Counted from the first letter of the stretch, positions 18,937 through 26,909 are shown. The stretch: 64,000 nt of DNA from Halofilum ochraceum (GCF_001614315.2 NZ_LVEG02000019.1:46828-110827); one strand, 5' to 3'. Notes: a model not told the origin generated them from the sequence alone. Program-made: numbers and translations.

Positions 18937-19527
18937 ATGGCACGAATGAAGTTTCTCTGTGACGTCGAACGCTGCATCGAATGCAACGCGTGCGTCACCG
19001 CCTGCAAGAACGAGAACGAGGTCCCCTGGGGTGTCAATCGCCGGCGCGTGATCACCCTCGATGACGGTGAACCCGGCGAGAAATCGGTATCGGTGGCATG
19101 CATGCACTGCACCGACGCGCCCTGTGCCGCGGTCTGCCCGGTGGACTGCTTCTACACCACCACCGACGGTCTGGTCCTGCACGACAAGGACCTGTGCATC
19201 GGCTGCGGGTACTGCTTCTACGCCTGCCCGTTCGGGGCGCCGCAGTTCCCGGAGGAGTCGGCGTTCAGTCAGCGCGGCAAGATGGACAAGTGCACGTTCT
19301 GCGCCGGCGGTCCGGAAGAAGACGACAGCAACGCGGAATACGAGAAGTACGGCTCCAACCGCGTCGCGGAAGGCAAGCTGCCGGCCTGCGCCGAGATGTG
19401 CTCGACCAAGGCCCTGCTCGCCGGCGATGGCGAACTGGTCGCCGATATCTATCTCAAGCGCGTAATGCAGCGTTCCGGCCGTCCCGATACGTGGGGTTGG
19501 CAGAAGGCCTATGGCGCGGGCGTCTGA
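18937..19527 (+). CDS. fdhB: Formate dehydrogenase iron-sulfur (beta) subunit
   Basis: A 196-residue electron-transfer subunit of the FDH3-beta type. Four cysteine clusters are visible: CDVERCIECNACVTAC, CMHCTDAPCAAVCPVDCF, LCIGCGYCFYACPFGAP, and a split set KCTFCAGG with ACAEMCSTKAL. They should hold four 4Fe-4S clusters carrying electrons from the catalytic subunit to cytochrome b. Unlike E. coli FdnH (294 residues) it has no C-terminal membrane helix, so anchoring must come from the gamma subunit. Confidence 0.95.
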   Translation: MARMKFLCDVERCIECNACVTACKNENEVPWGVNRRRVITLDDGEPGEKSVSVACMHCTDAPCAAVCPVDCFYTTTDGLVLHDKDLCIGCGYCFYACPFGAPQFPEESAFSQRGKMDKCTFCAGGPEEDDSNAEYEKYGSNRVAEGKLPACAEMCSTKALLAGDGELVADIYLKRVMQRSGRPDTWGWQKAYGAGV

Positions 19528-19551
19528 GTGACGCCCAAAAGGGGGAGGACC

Positions 19552-19749
19552 ATGAGCCGCTACGCAATATTTGCGTTGGCCCTGGCGGCGCCGCTCGCCT
19601 TGGCCGGCTGTTACGAAGACGTGACGCCGAACCAATACGAGCCCGGTGTCTACAAGGGCGATAAGGACCCGCTGCTCGATAAACTCGAGTCCGGGGATCT
19701 CCGCGAAGAACTCGACCAGCGTTTCGAGACCGCGGCCACCGACCGGTAA
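19552..19749 (+). CDS. Small lipoprotein in the formate dehydrogenase operon (1)
   Basis: A 65-residue predicted lipoprotein: a hydrophobic leader ends in the lipobox LAGC, with Cys20 as the expected acylated residue, followed by a short acidic/charged tail (YKGDKDPLLDKLESGDLREE). The start has a strong GGGGGAGG site. It lies between the Fe-S and cytochrome b genes, so it may help assemble or tether the complex. I know of no assigned function. Confidence 0.75.
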   Translation: MSRYAIFALALAAPLALAGCYEDVTPNQYEPGVYKGDKDPLLDKLESGDLREELDQRFETAATDR

Positions 19750-19769
19750 AGCACGGGAGGACACGCGCC

Positions 19770-19964
19770 ATGACGCACAACCTCGCACGCGCCGCCGGGA
19801 TCGGGATCGCCATTCTGATGCTGGCGGGCTGTTCCGGCTCAATATCCGAACCATGGGTTTCGGGCAGCCAGGCGGAGAAACTCGAGTCCGAGCGCACCCG
19901 CAGCGCCGAACAGAAACAGGCACTGCGCGACCGGCTCGAAAACTACGCTGGTGCCTACCAGTAA
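19770..19964 (+). CDS. Small lipoprotein in the formate dehydrogenase operon (2)
   Basis: A 64-residue predicted lipoprotein with lipobox LAGC (Cys21) and a short, charged, probably helical tail (QAEKLESERTRSAEQKQAL). It sits 20 bp after the first lipoprotein gene and 12 bp before cytochrome b, clearly in the same operon. The two lipoproteins differ in sequence. Function unknown. Confidence 0.75.
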   Translation: MTHNLARAAGIGIAILMLAGCSGSISEPWVSGSQAEKLESERTRSAEQKQALRDRLENYAGAYQ

Positions 19965-19976
19965 GGGGATACGGTT

Positions 19977-21056
19977 ATGACCACTGCATCACCCCAGCCG
20001 ACCGGACGGGCGAAAAAAGCGCATCGCCGCGCCATGATCTGGAGTCTCGTCCTGATCCTGGTGGGTGCGATGACCGCCCCGCTCAGCGGTTACGTATACG
20101 TGGCCTACGCCCAGGACGAGGCCGCGTGGGAAACCAATCCACGCGGCGAGACCTGGAGTAACGTCCGCGAGGGCTCCGAAGGCTATACATCGGCCTCGGG
20201 CCCCTATGTCACCAACAGCCTGATCCAGAACGGCGGCGAGAACTGGCGCAACCTGCGCAACGGGCCGATCGCCGGCATCCTGCCGTGGCTCATGGCCATC
20301 TCATTGCTGGCGATCGGTGGTTTCCACGCCGTCCACGGCCGCAATCGCATCGATCAGCCACTGTCCGGCAAGAAGATCCTGCGCTGGCGGGCCTGGGAGC
20401 GCGTACTGCACTGGGTTACGGCGATCTCGTTCATCATCCTCGCGATCACCGGTCTCAGCCTGCTGTTCGGCCGCGCCGTCCTGATCCCCCTGATGGGTCA
20501 CGCCGGCTTCGCGGTCTGGGCCGATTTCTCGAAGCTGCTGCACAACTTCATCGGCCCCGTGTTCACCGCCGCCGTGCTGGTGATGATCATCGCCTGGGTG
20601 CGACACAACATCCCCAACAAGGTGGATCTGGACTGGTTCCGCAAGGCCGGTGGCATGGGCAAGCAGCACGCATCGGCCGGGCGCATGAATGGCGGTGAGA
20701 AGGTCTGGTTCTGGTTCATCGTCGTCGGCGGCGGCGCCGTGTGCATCACCGGCCTGATCCTCGACTTCCCGGGCTTCGGCCAGGACCGCGGCACCATGCA
20801 GCTCGCGAACCTGATCCACGCCGGGGTCGGCATCGCCTGGATCGCCCTCGCCTTCGGCCACATCTACATCGGCACCGCCGGCACCGAGGGCGCCTTCGAA
20901 GGCATGGCCACCGGCTACGTCAGCGAAGAATGGGCCGCGGAACACCACGACCTGTGGCTCGAGCAACTCCGCAAGGAGAACCGCATCGAACGCCCACCGT
21001 CCCAGGCCAGCCCCGGACCGGTCACCAGCGGCGCCACAAGACCCCGCTCTTCATAA
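19977..21056 (+). CDS. fdhC: Formate dehydrogenase cytochrome b (gamma) subunit
   Basis: This inner-membrane dihaem cytochrome b passes electrons from the Fe-S subunit to the quinone pool. The 359-residue protein has an N-terminal helix (about 19-45), a periplasmic segment of about 60 residues, and then the four-helix cytochrome b core. Candidate haem-ligating histidines lie in RVLHWVTAISF, KLLHNFIGP and IAFGHIYIGT-like contexts (here LAFGHIYIGTAG). Its N-terminal extension is longer than E. coli FdnI (217 residues), as is usual in FdhABC systems. A strong terminator follows within 25 bp, making this the last gene of the operon. Confidence 0.92.
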   Translation: MTTASPQPTGRAKKAHRRAMIWSLVLILVGAMTAPLSGYVYVAYAQDEAAWETNPRGETWSNVREGSEGYTSASGPYVTNSLIQNGGENWRNLRNGPIAGILPWLMAISLLAIGGFHAVHGRNRIDQPLSGKKILRWRAWERVLHWVTAISFIILAITGLSLLFGRAVLIPLMGHAGFAVWADFSKLLHNFIGPVFTAAVLVMIIAWVRHNIPNKVDLDWFRKAGGMGKQHASAGRMNGGEKVWFWFIVVGGGAVCITGLILDFPGFGQDRGTMQLANLIHAGVGIAWIALAFGHIYIGTAGTEGAFEGMATGYVSEEWAAEHHDLWLEQLRKENRIERPPSQASPGPVTSGATRPRSS

Positions 21057-21077
21057 AACGGAAGAAAAAGAAAAAAC

Positions 21078-21116
21078 ATCCCGGCCGAGGATCCCATCCC
21101 GGCCGGGATTTTTTTG
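21078..21116 (+). terminator. Rho-independent terminator of the formate dehydrogenase operon
   Basis: A 9-bp stem (ATCCCGGCC pairing with GGCCGGGAT) encloses a 14-base loop and is followed by seven T at 21109-21116. It starts 22 bases after the cytochrome b stop codon. Confidence 0.9.
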
Positions 21117-21148
21117 TGCTCGGCCAACAACGTACGTCGCCCTCGGGC

Positions 21149-21416
21149 GTAGGCCGGCCTTGCGCGCTCCATGAGAATACAGACCGGCCCAAAGAATTTC
21201 ACCGCACAATGCCGGCATTCCCCGGCACCCAATAACAATGTATACCTGACACGCAACGGGCGCCGGGGAAGGCCGCCCCATACGTAGGCCGGCTTTGCGC
21301 GGTCCACGACGATACAAACCGGCCCGAAAGATCCCACCGCGCAACGCCGGCATTCCCCGGCGGCCGATAATGATGGATGCCTGACGCCCAAAAGGCGCCG
21401 GGAAAAGCCGGCCTAC
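21149..21416. repeat. Two tandem copies of a roughly 133-bp dispersed repeat
   Basis: Copy one is 21149-21283 and copy two 21284-21416. Both start GTAGGCCGG, carry the block GCCGGCATTCCCCGGC in the middle and end in a CCTAC- or CATAC-type terminus. A third full copy lies at 42513-42642, a left-hand or degenerate copy at 23117-23190, and the right-hand half occurs inside recC at 47651-47719. No open frame is convincing. Together with the units below it fills most of the 607-bp gap 21057-21663. Confidence 0.85.
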
Positions 21417-21475
21417 ATGGGATACCCGAATCCGCGCACGCCCGGAACGCACATCTCCCGTACGCACGCTTTCCC

Positions 21476-21501
21476 TGTAGAAGCGAGCTTGCTCGCGATC
21501 G
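21476..21501 (+). repeat. REP-like palindrome, family A, copy 3
   Basis: The same 26-base unit as at 11188, with one change (GTAGAAGCG for GTAGGAGCG). It stands alone, without an inverted partner. Confidence 0.85.
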
Positions 21502-21574
21502 CACCGGCAACCACGGTTCAGAATTCGCCGCGTAGGCGCGTCCCGGCGATAGATTCCGCGCAGAAACATAACCG

Positions 21575-21606
21575 CGCGCGTTCGCCTTCGGCGAAAACGC
21601 GCCTAC
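21575..21606 (-). repeat. Palindromic repeat, family C
   Basis: A hairpin unit whose reverse complement starts GTAGGCGCGTTTTCGCCGAA. Units of this family recur at 25040-25156 (pair), 26005-26039, 42466-42497 and 56268-56367 (pair). The stem is formed by GCGCGTT/AACGCGC. Confidence 0.85.
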
Positions 21607-21620
21607 GAACGGCTCCGCCC

Positions 21621-21648
21621 TTAGCCCTTAGCCCTTAGCCCTTAGCCC
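21621..21648. repeat. Tandem heptamer, four TTAGCCC units
   Basis: Four exact, contiguous copies of TTAGCCC. A different seven-base tandem occurs at 63963-63997. Such arrays can change length by slippage. They have no spacer and are not CRISPR. Confidence 0.9.
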
Positions 21649-21663
21649 TGCCATCCGTCCCCG

Positions 21664-21972
21664 CTAAAACGTCTGCTCGAAAACGAACGCCTTCTCCCGC
21701 CGCTCACTCGCAAACCGATACAGATCCACGCACAGATCAATCAATCCGACCTCGAAATCGAAACTGTACGCATCCGACATCACCTTCAGTTCACGGATCT
21801 CGTCCGCGCTCAACGCCACACGAACGACGGCATCATCAGGGCCCGATTCCAGCCGCCCCAGGTTGAACAGCTCCGGAATATCGTCCAGCGCGTAATCGCC
21901 GCCCTGGTCACGATGGATCGGCACGTCTCCCAGATCCGGTTCCACGCAACGCACACCCGGCTCCACACTCAT
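21664..21972 (-). CDS. Conserved-looking small protein, function unknown
   Basis: A 102-residue acidic soluble protein that I do not recognise. The second half reads as one or two helices (LSADEIRELKVMSDAYSFDF, then GLIDLCVDLYRFASERR). Its start overlaps the stop of the biotin-ligase-like gene by 4 bp (ATGA), so the two are translationally coupled and probably work together. The pair sits beside the formate dehydrogenase operon on the opposite strand. The coding call rests on the overlap and on the composition. Confidence 0.65.
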   Translation of the reverse strand: MSVEPGVRCVEPDLGDVPIHRDQGGDYALDDIPELFNLGRLESGPDDAVVRVALSADEIRELKVMSDAYSFDFEVGLIDLCVDLYRFASERREKAFVFEQTF

Positions 21973-22736
21973 ACCGTCTCCGTCGGCAACCCGTAGAAGT
22001 CGTTCAAAGCCAGCGACCGCTCACCATCTGCTGTGCGCAACACCAGCCCGCCATGTTCGTCGATCCGCTCCACGACACCCTCGACGCGCTCACCATCATG
22101 CAATTCCACCGCGGTCGAATCCCCCACGGGAATCCGCACGCTCCACTGCCGTAACACCGGCTCGAATCCCGTCTGATCCCAGGTCGTGATCGAGGCCACG
22201 AACTCCCGGGCGATGGCGCGCACGATCTCACCCGGATCAAACGTCTCCGCAGCCCCCTCAACGGCAATCGAGGCCGCATCGTGGCCCAGAGAGTCCGGCG
22301 ACGACGCCGTATTCAACACCCAGGAGATCACCAGCCAGTCCAGCGACTCCGGCGACCCGCCGGCATCCATCCACACGCCGGCCGCCTTGCCCGCATTCAG
22401 CAGGACATCGTTGGGCCAGCGGTAATGCAGCTCCGTCATCGGCTGCACGAACTCGCTCACGGCCGATCCCAGCGCCACCGCCGCCACCGTGGCCAGCTCC
22501 ACGCATTCCGTGGCGGGCAGCTCCGGCCGCAGCACGAACGCGCCATGCAGCCCCGGATCGTCCGGCAGGAGCCATTCCCGGCCGTGCCGGGCGTACGCCC
22601 GCGACGGCGACTCCACGACCACGAACATGCCCTCGGCCGCGCCCTCGCGCGCCCGCCGAATGGCCTCCTCCCGCACACTCTCCCCCCGCTCGAGCTGCAC
22701 CAGCTCGATCCCGGACGGCAACGCCGGCACCTCCAT
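21969..22736 (-). CDS. Biotin/lipoate-protein-ligase-like protein
   Basis: A 255-residue protein with the BPL/LplA/LipB fold. It has a degraded ATP/biotin loop (YARHGREWLLPDDPGLHGAF in place of the GRGRxGR sequence of BirA), the RWPNDVLL motif, and KAAGVWMDAG corresponding to the catalytic-lysine region. The last 50 residues resemble the small C-terminal beta domain of BPLs (VEGVVERIDEHGGLVLRTADG). Related genes occur in formate dehydrogenase loci, but the protein they modify, if any, is unknown. I chose the ATG at 22736 with GGAG seven bases upstream. Confidence 0.78.
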   Translation of the reverse strand: MEVPALPSGIELVQLERGESVREEAIRRAREGAAEGMFVVVESPSRAYARHGREWLLPDDPGLHGAFVLRPELPATECVELATVAAVALGSAVSEFVQPMTELHYRWPNDVLLNAGKAAGVWMDAGGSPESLDWLVISWVLNTASSPDSLGHDAASIAVEGAAETFDPGEIVRAIAREFVASITTWDQTGFEPVLRQWSVRIPVGDSTAVELHDGERVEGVVERIDEHGGLVLRTADGERSLALNDFYGLPTETV

Positions 22737-22814
22737 CACATCACTCCACGCCAAACCAACACCACGCAACCTTAACGCATTCGCCCGCCCGTTCACCCCG
22801 CATCCGCACCACAC

Positions 22815-22907
22815 GTAGGCCGGCTTTTGCCGAAGGCAACAGCCGGCAGCCCGGTGTCACCATGGCGAAATCGCCGGCTGGCTCCCTACGGTCGCAAACC
22901 GGCCTAC
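22815..22907. repeat. Inverted pair of family B palindromes
   Basis: The left unit starts GTAGGCCGGCTTTTGCCGAA; the right unit is its partner type, ending GCAAACCGGCCTAC. The two face each other across a short spacer. The same pair recurs at 27496-27587, in the opposite arrangement at 44721-44803, and at 54273-54355. It begins the 601-bp gene-free stretch 22737-23337. Confidence 0.88.
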
Positions 22908-22927
22908 GCACTCGACTCGACCGGCCC

Positions 22928-23095
22928 GTCGTTGCGAGGGAGCGAAGCGACCGCGGCAACCCAGCAATTGCACCGCATGTAACCGTGCGTGGCGCCTCAC
23001 GGCAGTCCCGGCCAAATCCGCAAGACACCCTTATCCGGCGACACGCGCCCAACGCCCTGCAGGCGCTGGATTGCTTTACTTCGCTCGCAATGATG
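22928..23095. repeat. Family G element, about 168 bp, inverted ends
   Basis: The left end reads GTCGTTGCGAGGGAGCGAAG and the right end TTCGCTCGCAATGATG, roughly reverse complements. A second copy of the same layout lies at 44514-44689 (left GTCATCGCGAGGAGCCGACA, right CTTCGTTCGCAATGACGT). Both have the phrase CTGCAGGCGCTGGA near the right end. No coding frame is apparent. This matches a common proteobacterial 'GTCATTGCGAGGAG' intergenic repeat. Confidence 0.8.
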
Positions 23096-23116
23096 ATCAC
23101 GCCGGAGGAAACCAAC

Positions 23117-23190
23117 GTAGACCGGCTTTGCCCGGCGTCCCCTCCCGCTCGAATCCGTTCCGCGCCCTGGCGCCGGGCAATGCCGGCACC
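23117..23190. repeat. Degenerate copy of the 133-bp repeat
   Basis: It starts GTAGACCGGCTTTGCCCGGC and ends within GGCGCCGGGCAATGCCGGC, the landmarks of the family seen at 21149-21416, but the middle is diverged. The remaining bases up to the apbC start at 23338 hold no feature that I can name except the ribosome-binding site GGAGG at 23323-23327. Confidence 0.6.
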
Positions 23191-23337
23191 TCCACCCCCA
23201 CCAACGCGCCCGCAGCCCCATACCGCCGAGACTGGTACCATGTGCGCAATCAATCCCCGGCCCCCTCCATGTCCCGAGGCCCGGAGCGGCACAACCGCGA
23301 CCATCACCGCACAACACCATCACGGAGGCCACCCGCA

Positions 23338-24426
23338 GTGAGCGAACCCGACCGCAACCAGATCGAGAAGGCCATCGCCGGCTTCACGGACCCGGATCTC
23401 GACCAGAACTACGTCGACGGCGGCTGCGTCGACGCCATCGACATCTACGGCGACAACGTCCGCGTCGAGATCAGCGTCGGCTTCCCGATGAACACCGTGC
23501 GTGAAGAGCGCACCGCCGCCCTGCGCGAGCACATCGAGGCGGTCGAGGGCGTCTCCAAAGCCGACATCCGCTTCAGTTCGACGATCGTCGCGGGTGAAGT
23601 CCAGACCGAATCCAACAGCCTCGAGAAGATCAAGAACGTCATCGCCGTGGCCTCCGCCAAAGGCGGCGTCGGCAAATCGACCACCGCCGCGAACCTGGCC
23701 CTTGCCCTGCGCGCGGAAGGCGCCAGTGTCGGCGTACTCGATGCCGACATCTACGGCCCCAGCCAGCCGCAGATGCTCGGCATCTCGGGCAAGCCGGAGA
23801 GCACCGACGGCAAGATCCTCAAACCGATGGAAAACCACGGCGTCAAAGCCATGTCGATCGGCTTTCTGGTCGATACCGAGAGCCCGATGATCTGGCGCGG
23901 CCCGATGGTCACCCAGGCCCTCGAGCAGATGCTCTACAGCACCAACTGGGGCGACCTCGACTACCTGATCGTCGACCTGCCCCCGGGTACCGGCGACATC
24001 CAGCTCACGCTGGCGCAGAAGGTCCCGCTGGCCGGCGCCGTGATCGTCACCACGCCCCAGGACATCGCCGTCCTCGACGCCCGCAAGGGCTTCAAGATGT
24101 TCGAGAAGGTCTCGGTGCCCGTCCTCGGCATCGTCGAGAACATGAGCATGCACATCTGCAGCAACTGCGGACACGCCGAAGCGATCTTCGGCGAGGAAGG
24201 CGGCGCGCAGATGGCGAAGGATTACGGCGTGCGGCTGCTCGGCCAGCTGCCGATCCAGAGCGCCATCCGCATCCAGGCGGACAGCGGCGAGCCGACGGTC
24301 ATCGCGGACCCGGACAGCCAGACGGCAATCACGTACCGCGAGATCGCCCGCCGGACCGCAGCCGGCCTGACGCGCAAGGACGCACTGCCGACCGGCTTCC
24401 CGAACATCCGCTTCGCGGACGACTGA
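23338..24426 (+). CDS. apbC: Iron-sulfur cluster carrier protein ApbC/Mrp
   Basis: A cytoplasmic P-loop ATPase that carries and delivers 4Fe-4S clusters. The 362-residue protein has an N-terminal MIP18/DUF59 domain (about 5-85), a deviant Walker A (SAKGGVGKSTTAANLALAL, about 105-123), DADIYGPSQP, VDLPPGTGDI and the cluster-binding CxxC in HICSNCGHAEAIFG (about 271-284). The start is GTG 23338 with GGAGG upstream. The frame is open further upstream, but that sequence is repeat-derived. Confidence 0.95.
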   Translation: MSEPDRNQIEKAIAGFTDPDLDQNYVDGGCVDAIDIYGDNVRVEISVGFPMNTVREERTAALREHIEAVEGVSKADIRFSSTIVAGEVQTESNSLEKIKNVIAVASAKGGVGKSTTAANLALALRAEGASVGVLDADIYGPSQPQMLGISGKPESTDGKILKPMENHGVKAMSIGFLVDTESPMIWRGPMVTQALEQMLYSTNWGDLDYLIVDLPPGTGDIQLTLAQKVPLAGAVIVTTPQDIAVLDARKGFKMFEKVSVPVLGIVENMSMHICSNCGHAEAIFGEEGGAQMAKDYGVRLLGQLPIQSAIRIQADSGEPTVIADPDSQTAITYREIARRTAAGLTRKDALPTGFPNIRFADD

Positions 24427-24517
24427 GCACGACCACCGCGGCGCCCGGCAACGGACACCAGCCACCGGCGGAACGGAAGCCGGGCGCACGCGGGACAACA
24501 CGCGCGGGAGGGACATC

Positions 24518-24985
24518 ATGGCCAAGCTCGAACGCCGGACCAACGCCCTGGACCGGAAACTCCACAGCACTTCCGACACCGTCGGCAACTTCCTGGTCGA
24601 TGGCTTCCACTATCTCGCCCTGTTCGCCATCGGCGGCACCATCGTCTGGTCCGCGGTCATGGCCTTCCTCGACATGGCCTTCGCGGGCGGCGCCTCGATC
24701 CACGACATCCTGCTGTTGTTCATCTACCTCGAACTCGGCGCGATGGTCGGCATCTACTTCAAGACCCAGCACATGCCGGTGCGCTTCCTGATCTACGTCG
24801 CCATCACCGCCCTCGTGCGCATGCTGCTGGACGATGTCCAGCAAAGCCACGATCCCAGCATGGACATCCTGTACGTCTGCGGCGCCATCCTGATGCTCGC
24901 CCTGGCGAACCTCGTCGTGCGCTACAGTTCGTTCCAATTCCCCAATCCCGCACCCCGTTCGGAATCCAGCTCGGAACACGACTGA
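24518..24985 (+). CDS. psiE: Phosphate-starvation-inducible PsiE-family membrane protein
   Basis: A 155-residue membrane protein with four predicted helices and the PsiE pattern: FHYLALFAIGGTIVWSAVM, LLLFIYLELGAMVGIYFKT and MPVRFLIYVAITALVRMLL. E. coli PsiE is induced by phosphate starvation; its function is unknown. The start has GGGAGGG five bases upstream. The 91-bp gap after apbC has no obvious terminator, so the two genes may be co-transcribed. Confidence 0.88.
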   Translation: MAKLERRTNALDRKLHSTSDTVGNFLVDGFHYLALFAIGGTIVWSAVMAFLDMAFAGGASIHDILLLFIYLELGAMVGIYFKTQHMPVRFLIYVAITALVRMLLDDVQQSHDPSMDILYVCGAILMLALANLVVRYSSFQFPNPAPRSESSSEHD

Positions 24986-25039
24986 CCCCGTAGCCCGGCC
25001 CACGTTCTTGCAAAACCGCTTGGCGACCGGCCGCGGATC

Positions 25040-25156
25040 GTAGGCGCGTCTTCGACCGGCGCCACCGCACCGGTCGAATGCGCGCGGCACGCCGGAAGCG
25101 CTTGAGAGTCCGAAAACGCGCAATGCGCGCGTTCGCCTTCGGCGAAAACGCGCCTA
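25040..25156. repeat. Inverted pair of family C palindromes overlapping a gene end
   Basis: The left unit starts GTAGGCGCGTCTTCGACCGG; the right unit ends CGAAAACGCGCCTAC. The last CTA of the right unit, read on the minus strand, is the TAG stop codon of the glycosyltransferase gene. Confidence 0.82.
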
Positions 25157-25918
25157 CCTGAGGTTTTCCCCGCGCTCGCGTGATCCACATTTCCGACCCG
25201 ACCGCCGATACCAGAACCACATCAATCGCCGACTCCGCATGACTGGCGGGCACAACACCACCATCAACATCGTCAGAAGATGCTGCGCCGGCGAAAACCA
25301 CTCCGCCTTGCGTGACGAGGTCGCCACCGGTGGGTCGTCGATAACCACGAACGGCCGTCCATGCATCCGCCCCCAACGCCGCAGCCGCCGCGAAAGAATC
25401 ACCTCATCGCCCGCGAAATACCGCGTATCGAACCCACCCACCGCCTCGAACGCATCACGCCGGACAAACACGAAACACCCGGCCGCCAGGTCCATCCACC
25501 GCGCCAGGCGATTCCAGGCCACAACACCCCATCGATAGACGCGGTTCGGCAGCGCATCCATCGCCACGATCGCGCCGCCGCCACAGGCCCCCTCATCCAG
25601 AAGGCGCAACGCGGTTTCGAGCAATGCCCGCGACGGCCACGTATCCGCATCCACGAACAGCAGCCACTCACCCAACCCCTCCGCCGCGCCGGTATTCCGC
25701 GCCCGGCTGATCTGTCGATATGGCTCATGCACCACCCGCGCCCCGGCCTCCACAGCCACACCGGCCGTTTCATCCGTCGACGCGTTATCGACCACGAGGA
25801 TCTCGTACCCGACACCGGCCGCGACCAACCCGGCGTGCAATCCTGCGAGCGTGGCCGGAAGTTCTTCCGCCTCATCATGCGCCGGCACGACCACGCTCAA
25901 ACGCACATCAACCGTCAT
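25154..25918 (-). CDS. Family 2 glycosyltransferase
   Basis: A 254-residue GT-A enzyme that transfers a sugar from a nucleotide donor. The N-terminus shows LSVVVPAHDEAEELPATLAG, the nucleotide site VDNASTDET, the metal-binding DxD in LLFVDADTWPS (about residues 88-98), and an acceptor-side FAGDEVILSRRLRRWG. The C-terminal helix (HLLTMLMVVLCPPVMRSRR) could associate with the membrane. The last residues are basic and the stop codon is provided by a palindromic repeat. It is not part of a polysaccharide cluster; acceptor unknown. Confidence 0.88.
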   Translation of the reverse strand: MTVDVRLSVVVPAHDEAEELPATLAGLHAGLVAAGVGYEILVVDNASTDETAGVAVEAGARVVHEPYRQISRARNTGAAEGLGEWLLFVDADTWPSRALLETALRLLDEGACGGGAIVAMDALPNRVYRWGVVAWNRLARWMDLAAGCFVFVRRDAFEAVGGFDTRYFAGDEVILSRRLRRWGRMHGRPFVVIDDPPVATSSRKAEWFSPAQHLLTMLMVVLCPPVMRSRRLMWFWYRRSGRKCGSRERGENLR

Positions 25919-26004
25919 GGAATTCCGGGGACAAAATGCCGGCCGTCCCCCGCCGGAAAAGCCGCCCTACGCGCCTCCACAACCCGCGAGATGACCGCCC
26001 CACC

Positions 26005-26039
26005 GTAGGCGCGTTTTCGGGCTCCGTCCGAACGCGCGC
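26005..26039 (+). repeat. Palindromic repeat, family C, single unit
   Basis: It starts GTAGGCGCGTTTTCGGGCTC and ends CCGAACGCGCGC. It lies between the convergently read end of the rhomboid gene and the start of the glycosyltransferase gene, both on the minus strand. Confidence 0.8.
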
Positions 26040-26086
26040 AGCCGCTGTACCGCATCTCCAGGTCCACGGATCGCCCCGAAACCCGG

Positions 26087-26704
26087 CTACCCCAACCACG
26101 GCGGATTCGCCAAGCGCTCGACAAACCGCGCCAACAACCGCGGCTCCAGAGCCAGCATGAACACGACACCCCACGCCGCACCCGCCATGTGCGCCCCATG
26201 ATTCACATTGTCACCGGCCCGCCGATCCGCCCACACGGAATACCAGACATACCCCACCGCAAACACGATCGCCGGCATCGGCACGACCATCACGATCAGC
26301 ATCGACCAGGGCTGCAACAGGATGTAGGCGAACAGCATCGCCGAAACCGCCCCCGAAGCGCCCAGGCTGCGATAGGAAGAATCCCGCATATGCCGGAAAT
26401 GCGTCGGCAGGATCGCCACCACGATCCCGCCCAGATAGAACAGGGCGTACCCGACCGACCCGATCGGCCCGGTCAGTACCCGCTCCATGGTCGAGCCGAA
26501 GAAGAACAGCACCAGCATATTCACGAACAGATGCGCGCCATCCGCGTGAATAAACCCGTGCGTCAGCAACCGCCACCACTCCCCTCGATTCACCGCCGGT
26601 GGCCAGTAAATCAATCGCTGCATCCAGCCCGGCTGCTGCCATGCAAACAGCGAAATCCCGACCGTGATGGCGATCAGTCCCAACGTGACGGGCAACACCT
26701 GCAT
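26087..26704 (-). CDS. Rhomboid-family intramembrane serine protease
   Basis: A 205-residue inner-membrane protease of the six-helix rhomboid core type. Features are the L1-loop WW pair (GEWWRLLTHGFIHADGAHL), the catalytic Ser in LGASGAVSAML (GxSG, about residue 119) and the catalytic His in NHGAHMAGAAWG (about 171-182). I chose ATG 26704, which has GGAG nine bases upstream; a TTG at 26719 would add five residues. Substrate unknown. Confidence 0.9.
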   Translation of the reverse strand: MQVLPVTLGLIAITVGISLFAWQQPGWMQRLIYWPPAVNRGEWWRLLTHGFIHADGAHLFVNMLVLFFFGSTMERVLTGPIGSVGYALFYLGGIVVAILPTHFRHMRDSSYRSLGASGAVSAMLFAYILLQPWSMLIVMVVPMPAIVFAVGYVWYSVWADRRAGDNVNHGAHMAGAAWGVVFMLALEPRLLARFVERLANPPWLG

Positions 26705-26883
26705 ACCGGCAATCTCCAATCCAGAATGGCCCCGATCGAACGATCAGGGGGAACGCGCGTCAGTCCGGGGACGGCGATCGAAGCGCGCAGCGGGTGCGCC
26801 TGGCGACCGGCAGGACGCCCGCGAGGAGAACACGACGCGACAACACCGATTATGCCCGTCGTGCGCAACCGATACAGGAGGGG

Positions 26884-26909
26884 AAAAAGCGGGGGCGAGA
26901 ACCGCCCCC
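26884..26909 (-). terminator. Rho-independent terminator after the DUF488 gene
   Basis: On the minus strand a 7-bp stem of GGGGGCG and CGCCCCC with a five-base loop is followed by GC and five T (26888-26884). It lies 92 bp after the DUF488 stop. The rest of the 296-bp gap 26705-27000 shows nothing that I can name. Confidence 0.75.

Noticed and set aside
15697..19923. A 1408-codon open frame on the minus strand opposite the formate dehydrogenase genes
   Set aside because: It is antisense to recognised, conserved genes. Such long frames are expected in very GC-rich coding DNA, and the product resembles nothing.
21149..21648. A CRISPR array
   Set aside because: The units are about 133 bp or 7 bp, without regular spacers, and no cas gene is present.
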